Below, one piece after another: positions 53,401-63,883 of a DNA stretch of 64,000 nt. The number at the start of each line of letters is the position of its first letter. Position 1 is the first letter of the stretch. Below the pieces are notes generated by a model, which saw only the letters and a program-made list of their open reading frames with translations, did not search any database and was not told the DNA's origin. Source of the DNA: Mucilaginibacter glaciei (GTDB taxonomy: Bacteria > Bacteroidota > Bacteroidia > Sphingobacteriales > Sphingobacteriaceae); contig NZ_JACWMX010000002.1 in assembly GCF_014773245.1 (NCBI RefSeq), positions 596,887 to 660,886 of the forward strand, given 5' to 3'. The position numbers and the translations under genes were made by a program.

Positions 53401-56400
53401 GTAACTACTATTTTGCAATCCGGAGTTTACTATCGTTGTTACCCGGCCATCTGGTGTTACTTTTCTTATTTTAAGGGTCTCGGCCTCAACTACAAACAAA
53501 TTACCTGCGGCATCTATAGTAACCGATGACGGGTATCGTAAACCAGCCGTTATACCAAAGCCATCCAGTGATGAGGGGTTACCATTACCAACTAATGTTG
53601 TTACTAATCCCGCAGGAGTGATCTTTCTTATCCTGTTGTTACCTTTATCTGCAACATATAAATTACCTGCTGCATCTAACGCAATTCCTGAAGGCGTAAA
53701 TTTGGCACTTAATGCGGTACCATCAGCAAATCCTAAAACGCTACCTGCTAATGTAGTTACGGTACCATCAATTGTTACTTTTCGAATACGGCCATTATTA
53801 GAATCCGCCACGTAAACATTTCCTTTTTTGTCGCTTACTATACCTATAGGTGAGTCAAAAGTTGCCATCGCGCCAATACCGTCGGACGCACCAGACAATC
53901 CATTACCAGCTAATGTAGATACAGATTTGTAAGTAGCGTCGGGGATTGCACCACCACTATTTACCGGTAAAAGTGGATTCATTGCGCTATTCAAATAGAG
54001 TTTTTGGGGACTGTTATAGCTAATGCTTGGAGCTGAGCCATCGTCTACCGAAATTTTTAGCTTGGCACTATTGCTTCCTACATAGTTATAAGCTGTTACA
54101 ACATAGTCAGTACCGGCGCTTACAGAGGTGGGTACCCCTGTTATCGCGCCGGTTGTATTGTCAAATACCAATCCCTGCGGTAAAGGCTTATCAATGCTGT
54201 ACCCTTGTGTATTTACAGTCCGGATAATATGAGTGCCGTATTCAGCCACATATAACATTCCTGTAGCATCTATGGTTAAACCTGCCGGTTGCTTAATCCG
54301 GGTAATTACGGATGTGCTATTTGATTCTTCAATAAAAGAGCTTTCTAATAAAGTAGTTACTTTACCATCCGGAGTGATTTTTCGTACAAGGTTATTACCT
54401 TGGTCTGCTACATATAAGTTACCTAAGCCATCTACCGTTAATCCGGAGGGCTGATTAAAAGTAGCTTCGGCCGATGAGCCGTTTTTTGCACCAATAACAC
54501 CTGTACCAGCGTAAGTACTTACAATACCGCCCGGCGTTATCTTTCTGATCTTGTTATTTGAGCTTTCTGCTACATATAAATTACCCGCCGCATCTATTGC
54601 CAAACCCGTTGGGTTACTAAAACTTGCATTTGCAGCAACTCCATCTGCATTTCCGTTATTCCCATTGCCGGCAAAAATTGATATAATGCCATTAATATCA
54701 ATTTTTCTGATCACATTACTGGCCTGGTCAGAAATATATAGGCAATGGTTAACAGTTTCGTCAAGAGCCAAACCATATGGTAGGCCAAGATACGGCCTTG
54801 CGTTATTTGGTGTGTTAGGTGCCATGTAAATACCATTATAGGTAGTCACCTCGCCCTTAGGCGAGATTACCCTGATGGCGCTGTTGTTCCTGTCGGCAAC
54901 ATAAAGGTACCCGGTGCCGTCAATTGCAATTGAGGTTGGCGAATTAAAATTTGCCTCGGTGCTTTTGCCGTTAGTTGGCCCTGCTACACCACTGCCTGCA
55001 AAGGTGCTTACTATACCTTCCGGAGAGATCTTGCGGATCTTATTATTTAACTGGTCTGCAACATACAGGTTGCCTGCCTTGTCAAATACCATGCCTTGAG
55101 GGCCATTAAATCTTGTTGAAGTTTGACTGTCATTTTTATCACCATCAAGTGAACCGGGTAAGCCTGCTGCTCCTGCAAATAAAGTACTATTGCCATATCC
55201 GACTTTTGGTACTGCACCACCATTGTTAGCAAGTATTAAAGGCGATGCCAAGGCATTTACAACAAAACGCGTATCGGCAGCATAAGATATCTGAGGAGGT
55301 GCAACCCCATCTATCTTAATTTTAAATGACGATGATGAAAAGCCGCCGGCATTATTAGCGGTGACCGTATAAGTAGTTTCGGCTGACGACTTTGTTGGTA
55401 TACCGGAAATAATGCCTGTTTTGGCATCAAAGTACAAACCTTCCGGTAATGCCTTATCAATACTGTATCCATAAAGTTCTATCTTTCGTATCTTATTCGT
55501 TGTACGCTCAGATACATACAAAACAGATTCGGCTTCTGAATAAGCAATAGCTATAGGGGTATTAAGGCCTGCTGAAATACCAGCCCCGTCAACGGTTAGT
55601 GCTTTGCCGTTACCGGCCAGCGTAGTTACTATGCCATTTATATCAATTTTTCTGATAGCGCTATTGTCGAAATCAACTACGTAAAAATTACCCGCTGCAT
55701 CCTGTGTGATATCGGTTGGGGAATGGAAAGTTGCTACTGCCTTTGTCCCATTTTCAAACCCGGCTACCCCTGTACCCGTAACAGTAGTGACAACGCCGCT
55801 AAGTGTAATTTTTCTGATAGCATGGTTACGGGTATCTGCAACATAAATATTCCCGTCCTTTCCGGTCATCAGTAAATCGGGGTGGTTAAAACTGGCAGCG
55901 GTGCCGGTCCCATTTACAAAACCGGGTTGCCCTGTACCTGCAAATGTGCTTACTACACCATCCGATGTTATCTTGCGTATTACGTGATTTTCTCTGTCTG
56001 TAACATATAAATTATCTGCGGCATCTACAGTAATTCCAAACGGAGCATTAAATCTTGCAGCTGTACCCGTGCCGTTAGTAAATCCTGGTGTATTTGTTCC
56101 CCCTGCAAACGTAGAAACTACCCCGTTAGTTATTTTTCTGATCAAGTCACTTCCGGCTTCTGCTATGAAAATGTTTCCCTTCGAATCGATAACTGACGAA
56201 ATAGGCTCATTAAAGGTAGCAGATGCAGCGGGGCCGTCCTGGTAATTGAAATCACCAGTTCCGGCAATTGTCGTAACCGTCCCATCAGGTTTTACCTTCC
56301 GGATAGCAGGGTCGCCCTGTTGGGTTACTACCAAGCTACCTTCTTTATCAATAGTAAGCCCTGCCGGAGAAGCAAAAGATGCGGCTGTTCCCAGGCCGTC

Positions 56401-59400
56401 TTTGAGAGCATAACTTCCATTTCCGGCAAAAGTTGTTGTTTGGCCATAACCCAATGCAGGGATACCGCCACCTGTACTTGCCGGTACCAACGGCGTTATT
56501 TTTGTACCAGCTGTAAAAGTTTGGGAACTGCTGTAACTTATAACAGGTGCTTGTGGAGCATTTATTTTAAAACTTAGTTGTGTGGTGTATGATCCTGTTT
56601 CATTTCGCCCTGTTACATTATAAACCAATGGCGTTGATGATATTGTTTTAAGTGGCAAACCGGATATTGTACCGGTAGCGCTATTAAAATTCAGGCCATC
56701 AGGCAATGGTTTATTAATTGAATAGCCTGTAACAACAATTTTCCGGATAGCCGAACCATCAGTTACCAGCAGATTGCCTTCTTTGTCTAAAGTTATACCC
56801 CCGGCAAAGCCAAATGAAGCCTTGGTGCCCACCCCGTTTACTGAGCCTAAATCGGCAGAGCCGGCTACTGTAGATACCATTCCTTCTTTAGTAACTTTCC
56901 GGATCTTAAATGCTTCGGTTATATAAATATTATCATCGGCATCAATAGCTAAATGGCTTGGGCTTGTAAAACTTGCTGTAAGAGCGTTGCCATCAGCATG
57001 ACCCTGTGCTACCGTACCCGCATAAGTTGAAACTACGCCAGCCGGCGTTATCTTTCTTATCATATTACCATCTGCAACAAATATATTTCCTGCGTGGTCA
57101 GTAGTCAGGCCATTTAAAACTGTAAAGCTTGCAAAACTACCCGGGCCGTTATCATTGCCATAAACAAAAGGTTGGCCCGCAAGGGTTGTAACCACCCCGC
57201 CCGGTGTTATTTTTCTGATAATATTAATTGTCTCCGACACATAAATGTTGCCTGCAAAGTCAATCGTGATACTTTTGGGGTGATTAAATGCCGACGCCAG
57301 CCCCACACCGTCTAATGTTGCTGCAACACCATTGCCGGCAAAGGTGCTTACCAAGCCGCCAGGTGTAATTTTTCTGATCACATTATTACCGGCATCAACA
57401 ACATACATATTGCCTTGAATATCGGTAGCAATATCTGACGGGCTATTAAAAGAAGCCGAACTACCCTGACCGTCTGCCGATCCATAGCTGCCATTTCCAG
57501 CAAGTAAGCTAGAAACTAATAACTCATTTATCTTTATGATTTTATGACTATTAGAATTTACAACGTAAATATTGCCATTAACATCTTTTGTTAGCCCGCT
57601 TAACGCACTGTAGTATGAATCAGAAACTTGAGTTGCCGCCAACGTACTTACTTCCTGGTAATTATATGCCGGGATAGCACTGCCGGTGGTTACAGGCACA
57701 ACAGGTGTTATTGCGGAACCATTATTAAAAGTAAGATCATCAGGGTAACTAAATAGTGGCTTTTGAGTGATTGATAAACCAGTTGTCTTTGAGGTTCCGT
57801 ACGGTGTGGTAACGCTAATATCGCCGGAAAGATTATCTGAACCAACCACAACCGCGATAGCTGTAGGTGATAAAACCCTAAAGTTATCTGTAGCAAGACT
57901 GCCAATTTTAACTGATGATGTACCTATAAAGTTTGTACCGGTAATTATAACTGTTGTTCCTGATTTTGCTGTAGTGGGCGCAAATGAGGTTATTACTGGG
58001 CCAAGTTCGGACAGGTTTACGCTTATGTTAACTGTAGCTGTGCTTGTACCGTTATAACTATACCCTGTAACAACATATTCAGTAGCTGGTGATAAACTAA
58101 GAGGCGTACCAGAAATTGTGCCATTAGGCTGTAAAGTCAACCCATCGGGCAACGCTTTATTTAAACTGTAGCCAGTGATGGCAATTTTTCTTATAATGCC
58201 GCTATTCTCTTCTGATACAAGCAGGCTCCCCTCTTTGTCTGCAACAATACCATACGGTGTTTTAAAACTTGCCGCAGTACCAATAGCATCTGTTATTGCA
58301 CCTAAACCTGTACCGGCTAAGGTACTTACGACACCTAACGGGGTTATTTTGCGAATAAGCCTGTTCCCATAATCAGCTACATATACATTTCCATTTGCAT
58401 CAACGGTAATTCCCGTTGGATTATTAAAGGTTGCCGTGTTTCCCGCTCCGTTCGCTTTCCCTAAATCACCTGTGCCGGCAAACGTTGTAACAACGCTATC
58501 TAACCCCATTTTCCTGATGCGGTTTGAAGCTTCCGTTACATAGATATTGCCTAATCCATCAACAGCAATGCCTGACATTTGCGCAAACCGGGCTTTATAT
58601 GATGGGCCATCTGTATGTCCAAAAACTCCGTCGCCAGCTATTGTGAATACGTTTTTCTGCGGCGTTAACTTTAATATTCTATAATTTTCTGAATCTGCAA
58701 TGTAAATATTGCCGGACGCATCGACAGCTATACCTTTTATGTTAAAATTAACACCAATGTAAGCATAGACCGTCACTACGCCGGCAGGCGTTATTTTTCT
58801 AATGTAGCTATTGCCTTCTGCTACATAAATATTATCATTATTATCAATTGTAAGAGCAAGCGGACCGCTAAAGCTGGCGGCTGTACCGGTGCCGTCAGTA
58901 GTTGCATACACACCGTTGCCTGCGAAGGTTGTAACCACGCCCGATGCATTTATTTTCTTTATCAGGTTGTTATAGCTGTCAGCCAAAAAAACATTTCCTG
59001 CAGCATCTTTCACAACACCACCCGGGCTACCATAATTATTTGTACCGGCAACATTACTCGCCAGCGTTGTAGTTTGCGCAAATAGGTTATTCGGTATATC
59101 GCCCCCATTTTTTGTTAAAGTTAACGGGGTAATTGCTATCCCGGTTATATAGGTTTTAGCACCGTTGTATGCAAGTGCTGGTGGCGGAATAAACGAAAAC
59201 CCAGAAAATAAACCTATGCCATAATTATTGGTAATCTTGACTTCGCTACCGGTTGCGCCGGCGCTAACTATTGCTGATATGGTTGTTGGCGAAGTCACCT
59301 TAAACTCTTTAGCTGGCAAACCACCAATTTCTACGGCAGAAGCGGCTGTAAAATATTTCCCGCTGATGTTTATAACCTGGTTAGCACCAGCCGTTGTTGG

Positions 59401-62400
59401 GTTAATAGAGCTTACTATTGGTGGTGACGTGGGGATTTTGACCTCGACAGATATTTGTGTTTCGCTACTACCAAATGCGTTGTAGCCCTTTACAACGTAA
59501 TCTTGCCTGTCATGAAGGTCATAGGCTGTCCCGCTTATAACACCTGTTCCACTATCAAAAGCCAATCCAACATTTAATGACGTCCAATAACCGGTTGCAG
59601 ATACTTTACGGATTAGCCTATTATCGCTGTCCATAACAATTACATTGCCCGAGTTATCAGCAACGATACCACTTGGCCCGTTAAACCCTGCGTAATTACC
59701 AACGCCATCTGCAGATCTGTCATAGCCACCTGCAAGCGTTTTAACATTACCCCCGGGCGAGATCATTCTTATAAGGTTATTGCCCTGATCAGCTACGAAT
59801 ACATTTCCAAAACCATCAACACTAACACTGGCAGGCGATCGAAAAGCTGCGCTTACACCAAGCCCGTCAAACTTGTCTGCCGTACCAGACCCTGCAAAAG
59901 TTGTAACCACACCATCTGGGGTAATTTTTCTGATCTTGTTATTATTTTGATCAGCAACGTATAAATTGTCGACCGCATCAAATGCCATCCCGGCGGTATA
60001 GTTAAAACTTGCGCTGGTGCCGGTACCATCTGCCGAGCCATAAGTGCCGCCTGCAAATGTAGTTACTACTCCCTCTGCAGAGATTTTTTTAATTATATTT
60101 TGGCTGCTGAAGAAAACAACGCCGTGCGAATCGACGGCCACGCCGGTTGGATAGATAACGGGAGAATTTTGCCCGTTACCAAGATTTGCATAGGTGCTAA
60201 CAACACCATCGGGCGTGATTTTACGGATCTTGTTATTATAATAATCTGCAACAAATATATTGCCGGCAAGGTCTGTAGCTAATCCAATCAGATAATTAAA
60301 GGTTGCAGTTGCAGCCGGCCCGTCCCGCGAACCGATATTCGAACTCCCGGCAAAGGTGGTAACAACCCCTGCCGACGTAATCTTGCGGATAGAACTATTG
60401 TCTGAAACGTATATATTGCCCAAAACATCAATTGTTCCGTTTCTTAAAGCTGCAAATGATGCCGCGTTATTAACACCATCAGTACTTCCAGAAACATTTT
60501 TATTACCTGCTAATGTAGTAGTTAGCCCAAAAGGTGTTTTCGGTATAGCGCTTCCGTTATTTACCGGAACCAGGTCAGTAATTTGTTCGCCAACAATAAA
60601 CGTTTGCGGGGTTGCATAACTAATTGAGGGGGGCTGTACTATAACCAATCCTTTTAACGTGGCCGTACCAAATGGATTGGTAACGGTTAAATCGCCGGCG
60701 GTGGATGCCGACGAAAGAGCGGCAATAGTGGTTGGCGAAAGTATGCTGAAGCTTAGCGCTGTATTACCTATTTTAACCGAAGTAACACCCAAAAAATTTG
60801 TTCCTTTAATAACGATTTTTTTTCCAAACGCCGTTTCTGTTGCCGTATTAGCGTCAATAGTAGGTGGTAATGCCGGTAATTGAGTACCTAAATTTAACAC
60901 AGTGGTACTACTGCCTGCAATATTTGTAGCCGTGATACTGTAATCGGTTTGTGCACTTAAAACCTCAGGCGTACCACTTATTGTACCTTTATTATCAAAG
61001 TTTAAGCCTTTGGGTAATTCAGGCGTTATCGCATAACCTGTTAAAGATTTTTTATAAATACTGTTACTTGTTAAATCCGATATATATAAATCGCCATAGT
61101 TGTCAGCAGTTATCGCAATCGCTAACAAATTTTCAAAGAGTAGTTTGCTTTTTACTCCATTAGGGGTGATTATCCAAGCCGTAGGGTAACTTTGGTTTGC
61201 TGCGATTACATTCCCTGTTTTATCTGATGTAATTAAACTAAGGTTTGGGGCTTCTTCTGCAGTAAATTGTGCCAGTGTAGTTACAACACCCGCCGACGTT
61301 ATTTTTCTTACAAGCCTGTTAATTGGCTCTGCAACATATAAATTCCCAGCGTTGTCAATAGTAATGCCAGAAGGTTCATTAAAGGTAGCGTCCGTCCCGG
61401 TGCCGTCTGTGTTACCCCGTGTACCACTCCCTGCAAAAACTTTAGTAATCCCTCCGGGGGATATCTTTCTTATAACATTTTTATATCTATCTGATACAAA
61501 AACGTTACCGATGTTATCAACAGCAATATCATATGGAGCAAAATTAAGCTTTGCAAAAGTTGTTACCTTCCCGGTAAAATCAATCTTTCTTATAGCATAG
61601 TTACTGTTATCAGCTACATATAAATTTTTTGCTGCATCCATGGCAAGCCCCAGGGGGCTACTAAATTTAGCCGTGGTTGCGGGTCCATTAACTATTTCGG
61701 CGCTATAGTAATCGGGTATACCAGCATACGTTGTTACCATTCCGTCTGCTGTAATTTTTCTGATAACGTTGTTTATATAATCCGACACATAAAAATTCCC
61801 AAAGCCATCGCTAATAATTGCGTGTGGGTTGGCAAAGGATGCTGCCGTACCTAAACCGTTTTTATATCCACCAACACCGTTTCCGGCAAAGATTATTGTT
61901 TTGCCATAAAGTGTTACAGGTACCTCCCCGCCATTATGAACAACGTTAAGAGGCGTTGCGGCCTCACCTGCAGTGAAAACTTTAGGGCTGCTATAACTAA
62001 TGCCAGGTGGTTTAACAATACTAAAGCCACTTAAAGTGGCCGTACCATATGGGTTGGAAACACTTATACCACCATCTATCGCTCCATTAGGGATCTGTAT
62101 CGCGATTTGTGTATCAGACAAAACTGTAAAGTTTGGCGCAGCTTTCCCGCCTATATTTACTGATGTTGCACCAAGAAAATTTGTTCCGATTACACTAATT
62201 GTATTACCGGCAATTGATGCTGCAGGAGAAAACGAAGAAATTACGGGTGGTAAAACGGTAACAACTACACTTAAGTTTACTGTAGTAGTGGAAAAACCCG
62301 CTTCGTTAATGGCCGTAACTCTATAATCTGTAGGGGATAACAATGCGTTAGGCGTACCATCGATAGCACCGGATGAGGCAGTAAATATTAAACCATCCGG

Positions 62401-63552
62401 AAGTGGCTTATCTATAATATAACCCTGTAGGTTGAGTGAAAGTATACTGTTGTTACCGGGGTTTGATATGAATAACTTTCCTTTTGAAAACACTAATGCA
62501 CTTGGTCTCGATAACTGGGGAGTAGATCCCGATGGCATAGTGGAAACCATACCATTAGGTGTAATTTTTCTTATATAATTGTTAAGTTGATCCGCTACGT
62601 AAATATTGCCTACAGGATCGGATGCTACGCCCGTTGTTTGGTTAAATAAGGCGTCGGTAGTCAATCCGTCTGCATAGCCAGATGTTGAAGTACCCAGGTA
62701 ATTAGTTGTTGAAGAACCTGCATACGTACTAACTATTCCATCTGGCGTAATTTTCCGAACAAGGCTATTGAGGTTATCAGCAACATATAGATTACCGCTG
62801 GGGTCAAATGTAAGACCGGTTGGATAATAAAAGCTGGCCGTTTCTGCTGTACCATCTTTTCGCCCCCAGTCACCCACACCTGCAAAGGTAGAAACCAAAC
62901 CCGCTGGAGTTATTTTGCGAATCAAACTGTTTACCTGATCAGCAACAAAAATATTTCCTGAGGCATCTATTGCAATACCGCAGGGGTATGCGAAAGACGC
63001 GTTGGTGCCAAAGCCATCTTTTCTGCCATTATCACCCCCACCGGCAAATTTACTTACCATGCCGTTGGGCGTAATTTTCCTGATACTGTTATTATATCGG
63101 TCTGCAACAAAAAGGTTCCCTTCCGCATCAAAAGCAAGCCCCATTGGCCCGCTAAAACTTGCATTAACCCCTTCGCCATCTGTATACCCATTAATACCAC
63201 TACCGGCAAATGTAGATACTACACCCCCTGGAGTTATTTTCCGAATAACATTATTGCCCTGGTCGGCAACAAATATGTTCCCATATTTGTCTACTGCGAT
63301 GCCGAAGGGATTATTGAAACTGGCAGAAGCCCCCGCGCCATTGTCATTACCATACCGGCCGCCTGCAACTAACGTAGAAATACCATATTCATTCCCCGGA
63401 ACAGTACCACCAGTATTAGTCGGCGACAATAGTGGTATTCCGATACCATAGGTGAAGGGTTGCGGCGTTGAGTAGCTAATATTTGGAGCCTGCGCCTGTA
63501 CGAAGGTGTTAATTACTATTAAAGAAAAAAAACTGAGTAAAAGTTTAATCAT
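50449..63552 (-). CDS. Giant secreted multi-propeller (NHL) protein with T9SS C-terminal signal
   Basis: A 4367-residue exported protein. Signal peptide to about residue 21, then eight similar modules starting near residues 24, 514, 972, 1456, 1929, 2332, 2747 and 3171. Each opens with an ISYS-like strand, has six NHL-type repeats (pattern VSTFAG...DG...ASF..P.G...D..GN.YVAD..NN.IRKI), then an Ig-like segment (PLPDGL, GTISGTP). Modules 1-4 are each followed by an IPT/TIG domain (NFLGATSVNIG); modules 5-8 are not. Residues about 3584-4134 hold an introductory domain and six MBG domains (YGDADP motifs). The final 80 residues (YPNPFQD onward) are a type A T9SS sorting domain. Six repeats per module imply one six-bladed propeller each. 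Function is unknown; adhesion or glycan binding is likely. Confidence 0.87.
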   Translation of the reverse strand: MIKLLLSFFSLIVINTFVQAQAPNISYSTPQPFTYGIGIPLLSPTNTGGTVPGNEYGISTLVAGGRYGNDNGAGASASFNNPFGIAVDKYGNIFVADQGNNVIRKITPGGVVSTFAGSGINGYTDGEGVNASFSGPMGLAFDAEGNLFVADRYNNSIRKITPNGMVSKFAGGGDNGRKDGFGTNASFAYPCGIAIDASGNIFVADQVNSLIRKITPAGLVSTFAGVGDWGRKDGTAETASFYYPTGLTFDPSGNLYVADNLNSLVRKITPDGIVSTYAGSSTTNYLGTSTSGYADGLTTDALFNQTTGVASDPVGNIYVADQLNNYIRKITPNGMVSTMPSGSTPQLSRPSALVFSKGKLFISNPGNNSILSLNLQGYIIDKPLPDGLIFTASSGAIDGTPNALLSPTDYRVTAINEAGFSTTTVNLSVVVTVLPPVISSFSPAASIAGNTISVIGTNFLGATSVNIGGKAAPNFTVLSDTQIAIQIPNGAIDGGISVSNPYGTATLSGFSIVKPPGISYSSPKVFTAGEAATPLNVVHNGGEVPVTLYGKTIIFAGNGVGGYKNGLGTAASFANPHAIISDGFGNFYVSDYINNVIRKITADGMVTTYAGIPDYYSAEIVNGPATTAKFSSPLGLAMDAAKNLYVADNSNYAIRKIDFTGKVTTFAKLNFAPYDIAVDNIGNVFVSDRYKNVIRKISPGGITKVFAGSGTRGNTDGTGTDATFNEPSGITIDNAGNLYVAEPINRLVRKITSAGVVTTLAQFTAEEAPNLSLITSDKTGNVIAANQSYPTAWIITPNGVKSKLLFENLLAIAITADNYGDLYISDLTSNSIYKKSLTGYAITPELPKGLNFDNKGTISGTPEVLSAQTDYSITATNIAGSSTTVLNLGTQLPALPPTIDANTATETAFGKKIVIKGTNFLGVTSVKIGNTALSFSILSPTTIAALSSASTAGDLTVTNPFGTATLKGLVIVQPPSISYATPQTFIVGEQITDLVPVNNGSAIPKTPFGLTTTLAGNKNVSGSTDGVNNAASFAALRNGTIDVLGNIYVSDNSSIRKITSAGVVTTFAGSSNIGSRDGPAATATFNYLIGLATDLAGNIFVADYYNNKIRKITPDGVVSTYANLGNGQNSPVIYPTGVAVDSHGVVFFSSQNIIKKISAEGVVTTFAGGTYGSADGTGTSASFNYTAGMAFDAVDNLYVADQNNNKIRKITPDGVVTTFAGSGTADKFDGLGVSAAFRSPASVSVDGFGNVFVADQGNNLIRMISPGGNVKTLAGGYDRSADGVGNYAGFNGPSGIVADNSGNVIVMDSDNRLIRKVSATGYWTSLNVGLAFDSGTGVISGTAYDLHDRQDYVVKGYNAFGSSETQISVEVKIPTSPPIVSSINPTTAGANQVINISGKYFTAASAVEIGGLPAKEFKVTSPTTISAIVSAGATGSEVKITNNYGIGLFSGFSFIPPPALAYNGAKTYITGIAITPLTLTKNGGDIPNNLFAQTTTLASNVAGTNNYGSPGGVVKDAAGNVFLADSYNNLIKKINASGVVTTFAGNGVYATTDGTGTAASFSGPLALTIDNNDNIYVAEGNSYIRKITPAGVVTVYAYIGVNFNIKGIAVDASGNIYIADSENYRILKLTPQKNVFTIAGDGVFGHTDGPSYKARFAQMSGIAVDGLGNIYVTEASNRIRKMGLDSVVTTFAGTGDLGKANGAGNTATFNNPTGITVDANGNVYVADYGNRLIRKITPLGVVSTLAGTGLGAITDAIGTAASFKTPYGIVADKEGSLLVSEENSGIIRKIAITGYSLNKALPDGLTLQPNGTISGTPLSLSPATEYVVTGYSYNGTSTATVNISVNLSELGPVITSFAPTTAKSGTTVIITGTNFIGTSSVKIGSLATDNFRVLSPTAIAVVVGSDNLSGDISVTTPYGTSKTTGLSITQKPLFSYPDDLTFNNGSAITPVVPVTTGSAIPAYNYQEVSTLAATQVSDSYYSALSGLTKDVNGNIYVVNSNSHKIIKINELLVSSLLAGNGSYGSADGQGSSASFNSPSDIATDIQGNMYVVDAGNNVIRKITPGGLVSTFAGNGVAATLDGVGLASAFNHPKSITIDFAGNIYVSETINIIRKITPGGVVTTLAGQPFVYGNDNGPGSFASFTVLNGLTTDHAGNIFVADGNMIRKITPAGVVSTYAGTVAQGHADGNALTASFTSPSHLAIDADDNIYITEAFKIRKVTKEGMVSTVAGSADLGSVNGVGTKASFGFAGGITLDKEGNLLVTDGSAIRKIVVTGYSINKPLPDGLNFNSATGTISGLPLKTISSTPLVYNVTGRNETGSYTTQLSFKINAPQAPVISYSSSQTFTAGTKITPLVPASTGGGIPALGYGQTTTFAGNGSYALKDGLGTAASFASPAGLTIDKEGSLVVTQQGDPAIRKVKPDGTVTTIAGTGDFNYQDGPAASATFNEPISSVIDSKGNIFIAEAGSDLIRKITNGVVSTFAGGTNTPGFTNGTGTAARFNAPFGITVDAADNLYVTDRENHVIRKITSDGVVSTFAGTGQPGFVNGTGTAASFNHPDLLMTGKDGNIYVADTRNHAIRKITLSGVVTTVTGTGVAGFENGTKAVATFHSPTDITQDAAGNFYVVDFDNSAIRKIDINGIVTTLAGNGKALTVDGAGISAGLNTPIAIAYSEAESVLYVSERTTNKIRKIELYGYSIDKALPEGLYFDAKTGIISGIPTKSSAETTYTVTANNAGGFSSSSFKIKIDGVAPPQISYAADTRFVVNALASPLILANNGGAVPKVGYGNSTLFAGAAGLPGSLDGDKNDSQTSTRFNGPQGMVFDKAGNLYVADQLNNKIRKISPEGIVSTFAGSGVAGPTNGKSTEANFNSPTSIAIDGTGYLYVADRNNSAIRVISPKGEVTTYNGIYMAPNTPNNARPYLGLPYGLALDETVNHCLYISDQASNVIRKIDINGIISIFAGNGNNGNADGVAANASFSNPTGLAIDAAGNLYVAESSNNKIRKITPGGIVSTYAGTGVIGAKNGSSAEATFNQPSGLTVDGLGNLYVADQGNNLVRKITPDGKVTTLLESSFIEESNSTSVITRIKQPAGLTIDATGMLYVAEYGTHIIRTVNTQGYSIDKPLPQGLVFDNTTGAITGVPTSVSAGTDYVVTAYNYVGSNSAKLKISVDDGSAPSISYNSPQKLYLNSAMNPLLPVNSGGAIPDATYKSVSTLAGNGLSGASDGIGAMATFDSPIGIVSDKKGNVYVADSNNGRIRKVTIDGTVTTLAGSVLGFADGTALSAKFTPSGIALDAAGNLYVADKGNNRIRKITPAGLVTTLVGNGNPSSLDGFGITAGLRYPSSVTIDAAGNLFVVEAETLKIRKVTPDGRVTTIVNSGLQNSSYTSGSVFETIGIVTDKSGNIYVTNQREIKKITAAGIISTFAGSSTLGHGDGLGTAATFYAPSGLAIDADDNIFVSDVNSIRMITPDGNVKTIAGSMDLGKKDGLATEANFANPFGLCVDNDGNLIISDTNNELIRKIFKTGYTIAPQLPDGLLMDIATGAITGTPTKLTAAADYTVTGTNATGKSITKVNIGVFEAIAPILTLSTVPKLTYGTADVELAATSTNKNMPVTYKSDNTNIATIVNGKLHVLAAGSFNLTVSQTAEGSGSPASDVKQQIVILPRAITITATPKTAVYGDADPILTYTISNGSLVNADVITGALARVVGNAVGSYAINQETLAVNPNYQITYLPANLTITPRAVTVTAIAKTKTYGDSEPALTYTLSSGTLKGNDAFTGNLSRDAGESAGSYPINKGSLAINPNYQVTYVPANLTITTRAVTVTADAKTKVYGDADPKLSYTLSSGNLIGADVFTGALTRATGESAGSYSIAKGTLAVNANYQIDYILANLTITPRAISVTAVAKTKVYGDTEPVLSYKITEGALVAPDNFTGSVTRAPGENVAAYVIEKGTLSINSNYILNYIADKFTITTQKLIVTANDQTRIYGAANKPLALAYSGFVNGEDSNSLTTSPTLSTVATAKSAAGVYDIIVNGAVAKNYTFVYINGKLKVDKAALTITANDAYRVYGRENPVFTTVYAGFVNGDNIAALSVPATVTTTANTVTNAGVYELIPAGAVSENYNFGYVKGKLTITVPVTNIKIAAVSATCKSQSDGSINITAAQNMSYTATLAGKAYPFTDKLTIGGLAAGSYTACVTAAGLPDYTQCFTVVISEPADLSVYSVVNKQVNTLSLKLGGSETYTIILNGKTYQTKNSSITLPLNGRINRLIVTGDKLCQGLIERDITGADNMVPYPNPFQDVVYVNLGETVQSACVVKIVNMTDGKVKLLQKFTNQSGIIQLDVSKLNLGVYALQLTLDNNKEVVYKIIKK

Positions 63553-63853
63553 GTATAAGGTTTTGATAATTTAGGCGAAAGTAGCACCAATATAAACAAA
63601 AAACCTTAAATGACATTTATTTACAGCAATTAATCAAATTAAATGAAATTCGGTTTTAACCGATTGTGCGCCAACTATTCATAGTCATAAAAATCAAATA
63701 GAAGATATAGTTTTTTGATTAAGTTCGTGGGTAATCAGACTCCAAAAAAGGCATTGGGGAAGCATTAAAGCACTTTTTAAGTTTAGACAAATCGAAGAAT
63801 ATTTGGCGGCATCAAAACTATTTATAATAACTGCCCGAAAATCAGGCAAAAAA
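63553..63853. other. Upstream region of the giant gene
   Basis: About 300 AT-rich bases that should carry the minus-strand promoter of the giant protein. A reading of 75 codons on the minus strand spans the repeat and looks spurious. No clean -7 element or operator was found. Confidence 0.35.
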
Positions 63854-63880
63854 AAACCCTCCAATGTTACTGGAGGGTTT
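63854..63880 (-). terminator. Rho-independent terminator for a minus-strand gene beyond the right edge
   Basis: A perfect 10-base inverted repeat AAACCCTCCA / TGGAGGGTTT with a 7-base loop. On the minus strand it is followed by a long run of T, so it ends a transcript entering from the right edge. Confidence 0.8.
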
Positions 63881-63883
63881 AAT

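Noticed and set aside
52469..63451. Many plus-strand readings of 60 to 150 codons opposite the giant gene
   Set aside because: They are antisense shadows of the NHL repeats with repeating low-complexity sequence and no independent start signals.
50449..63552. The giant gene as a fusion of several genes by sequencing error
   Set aside because: The frame is open through all modules, the signal peptide is at one end and the T9SS domain at the other, and no internal start or signal peptide is seen.
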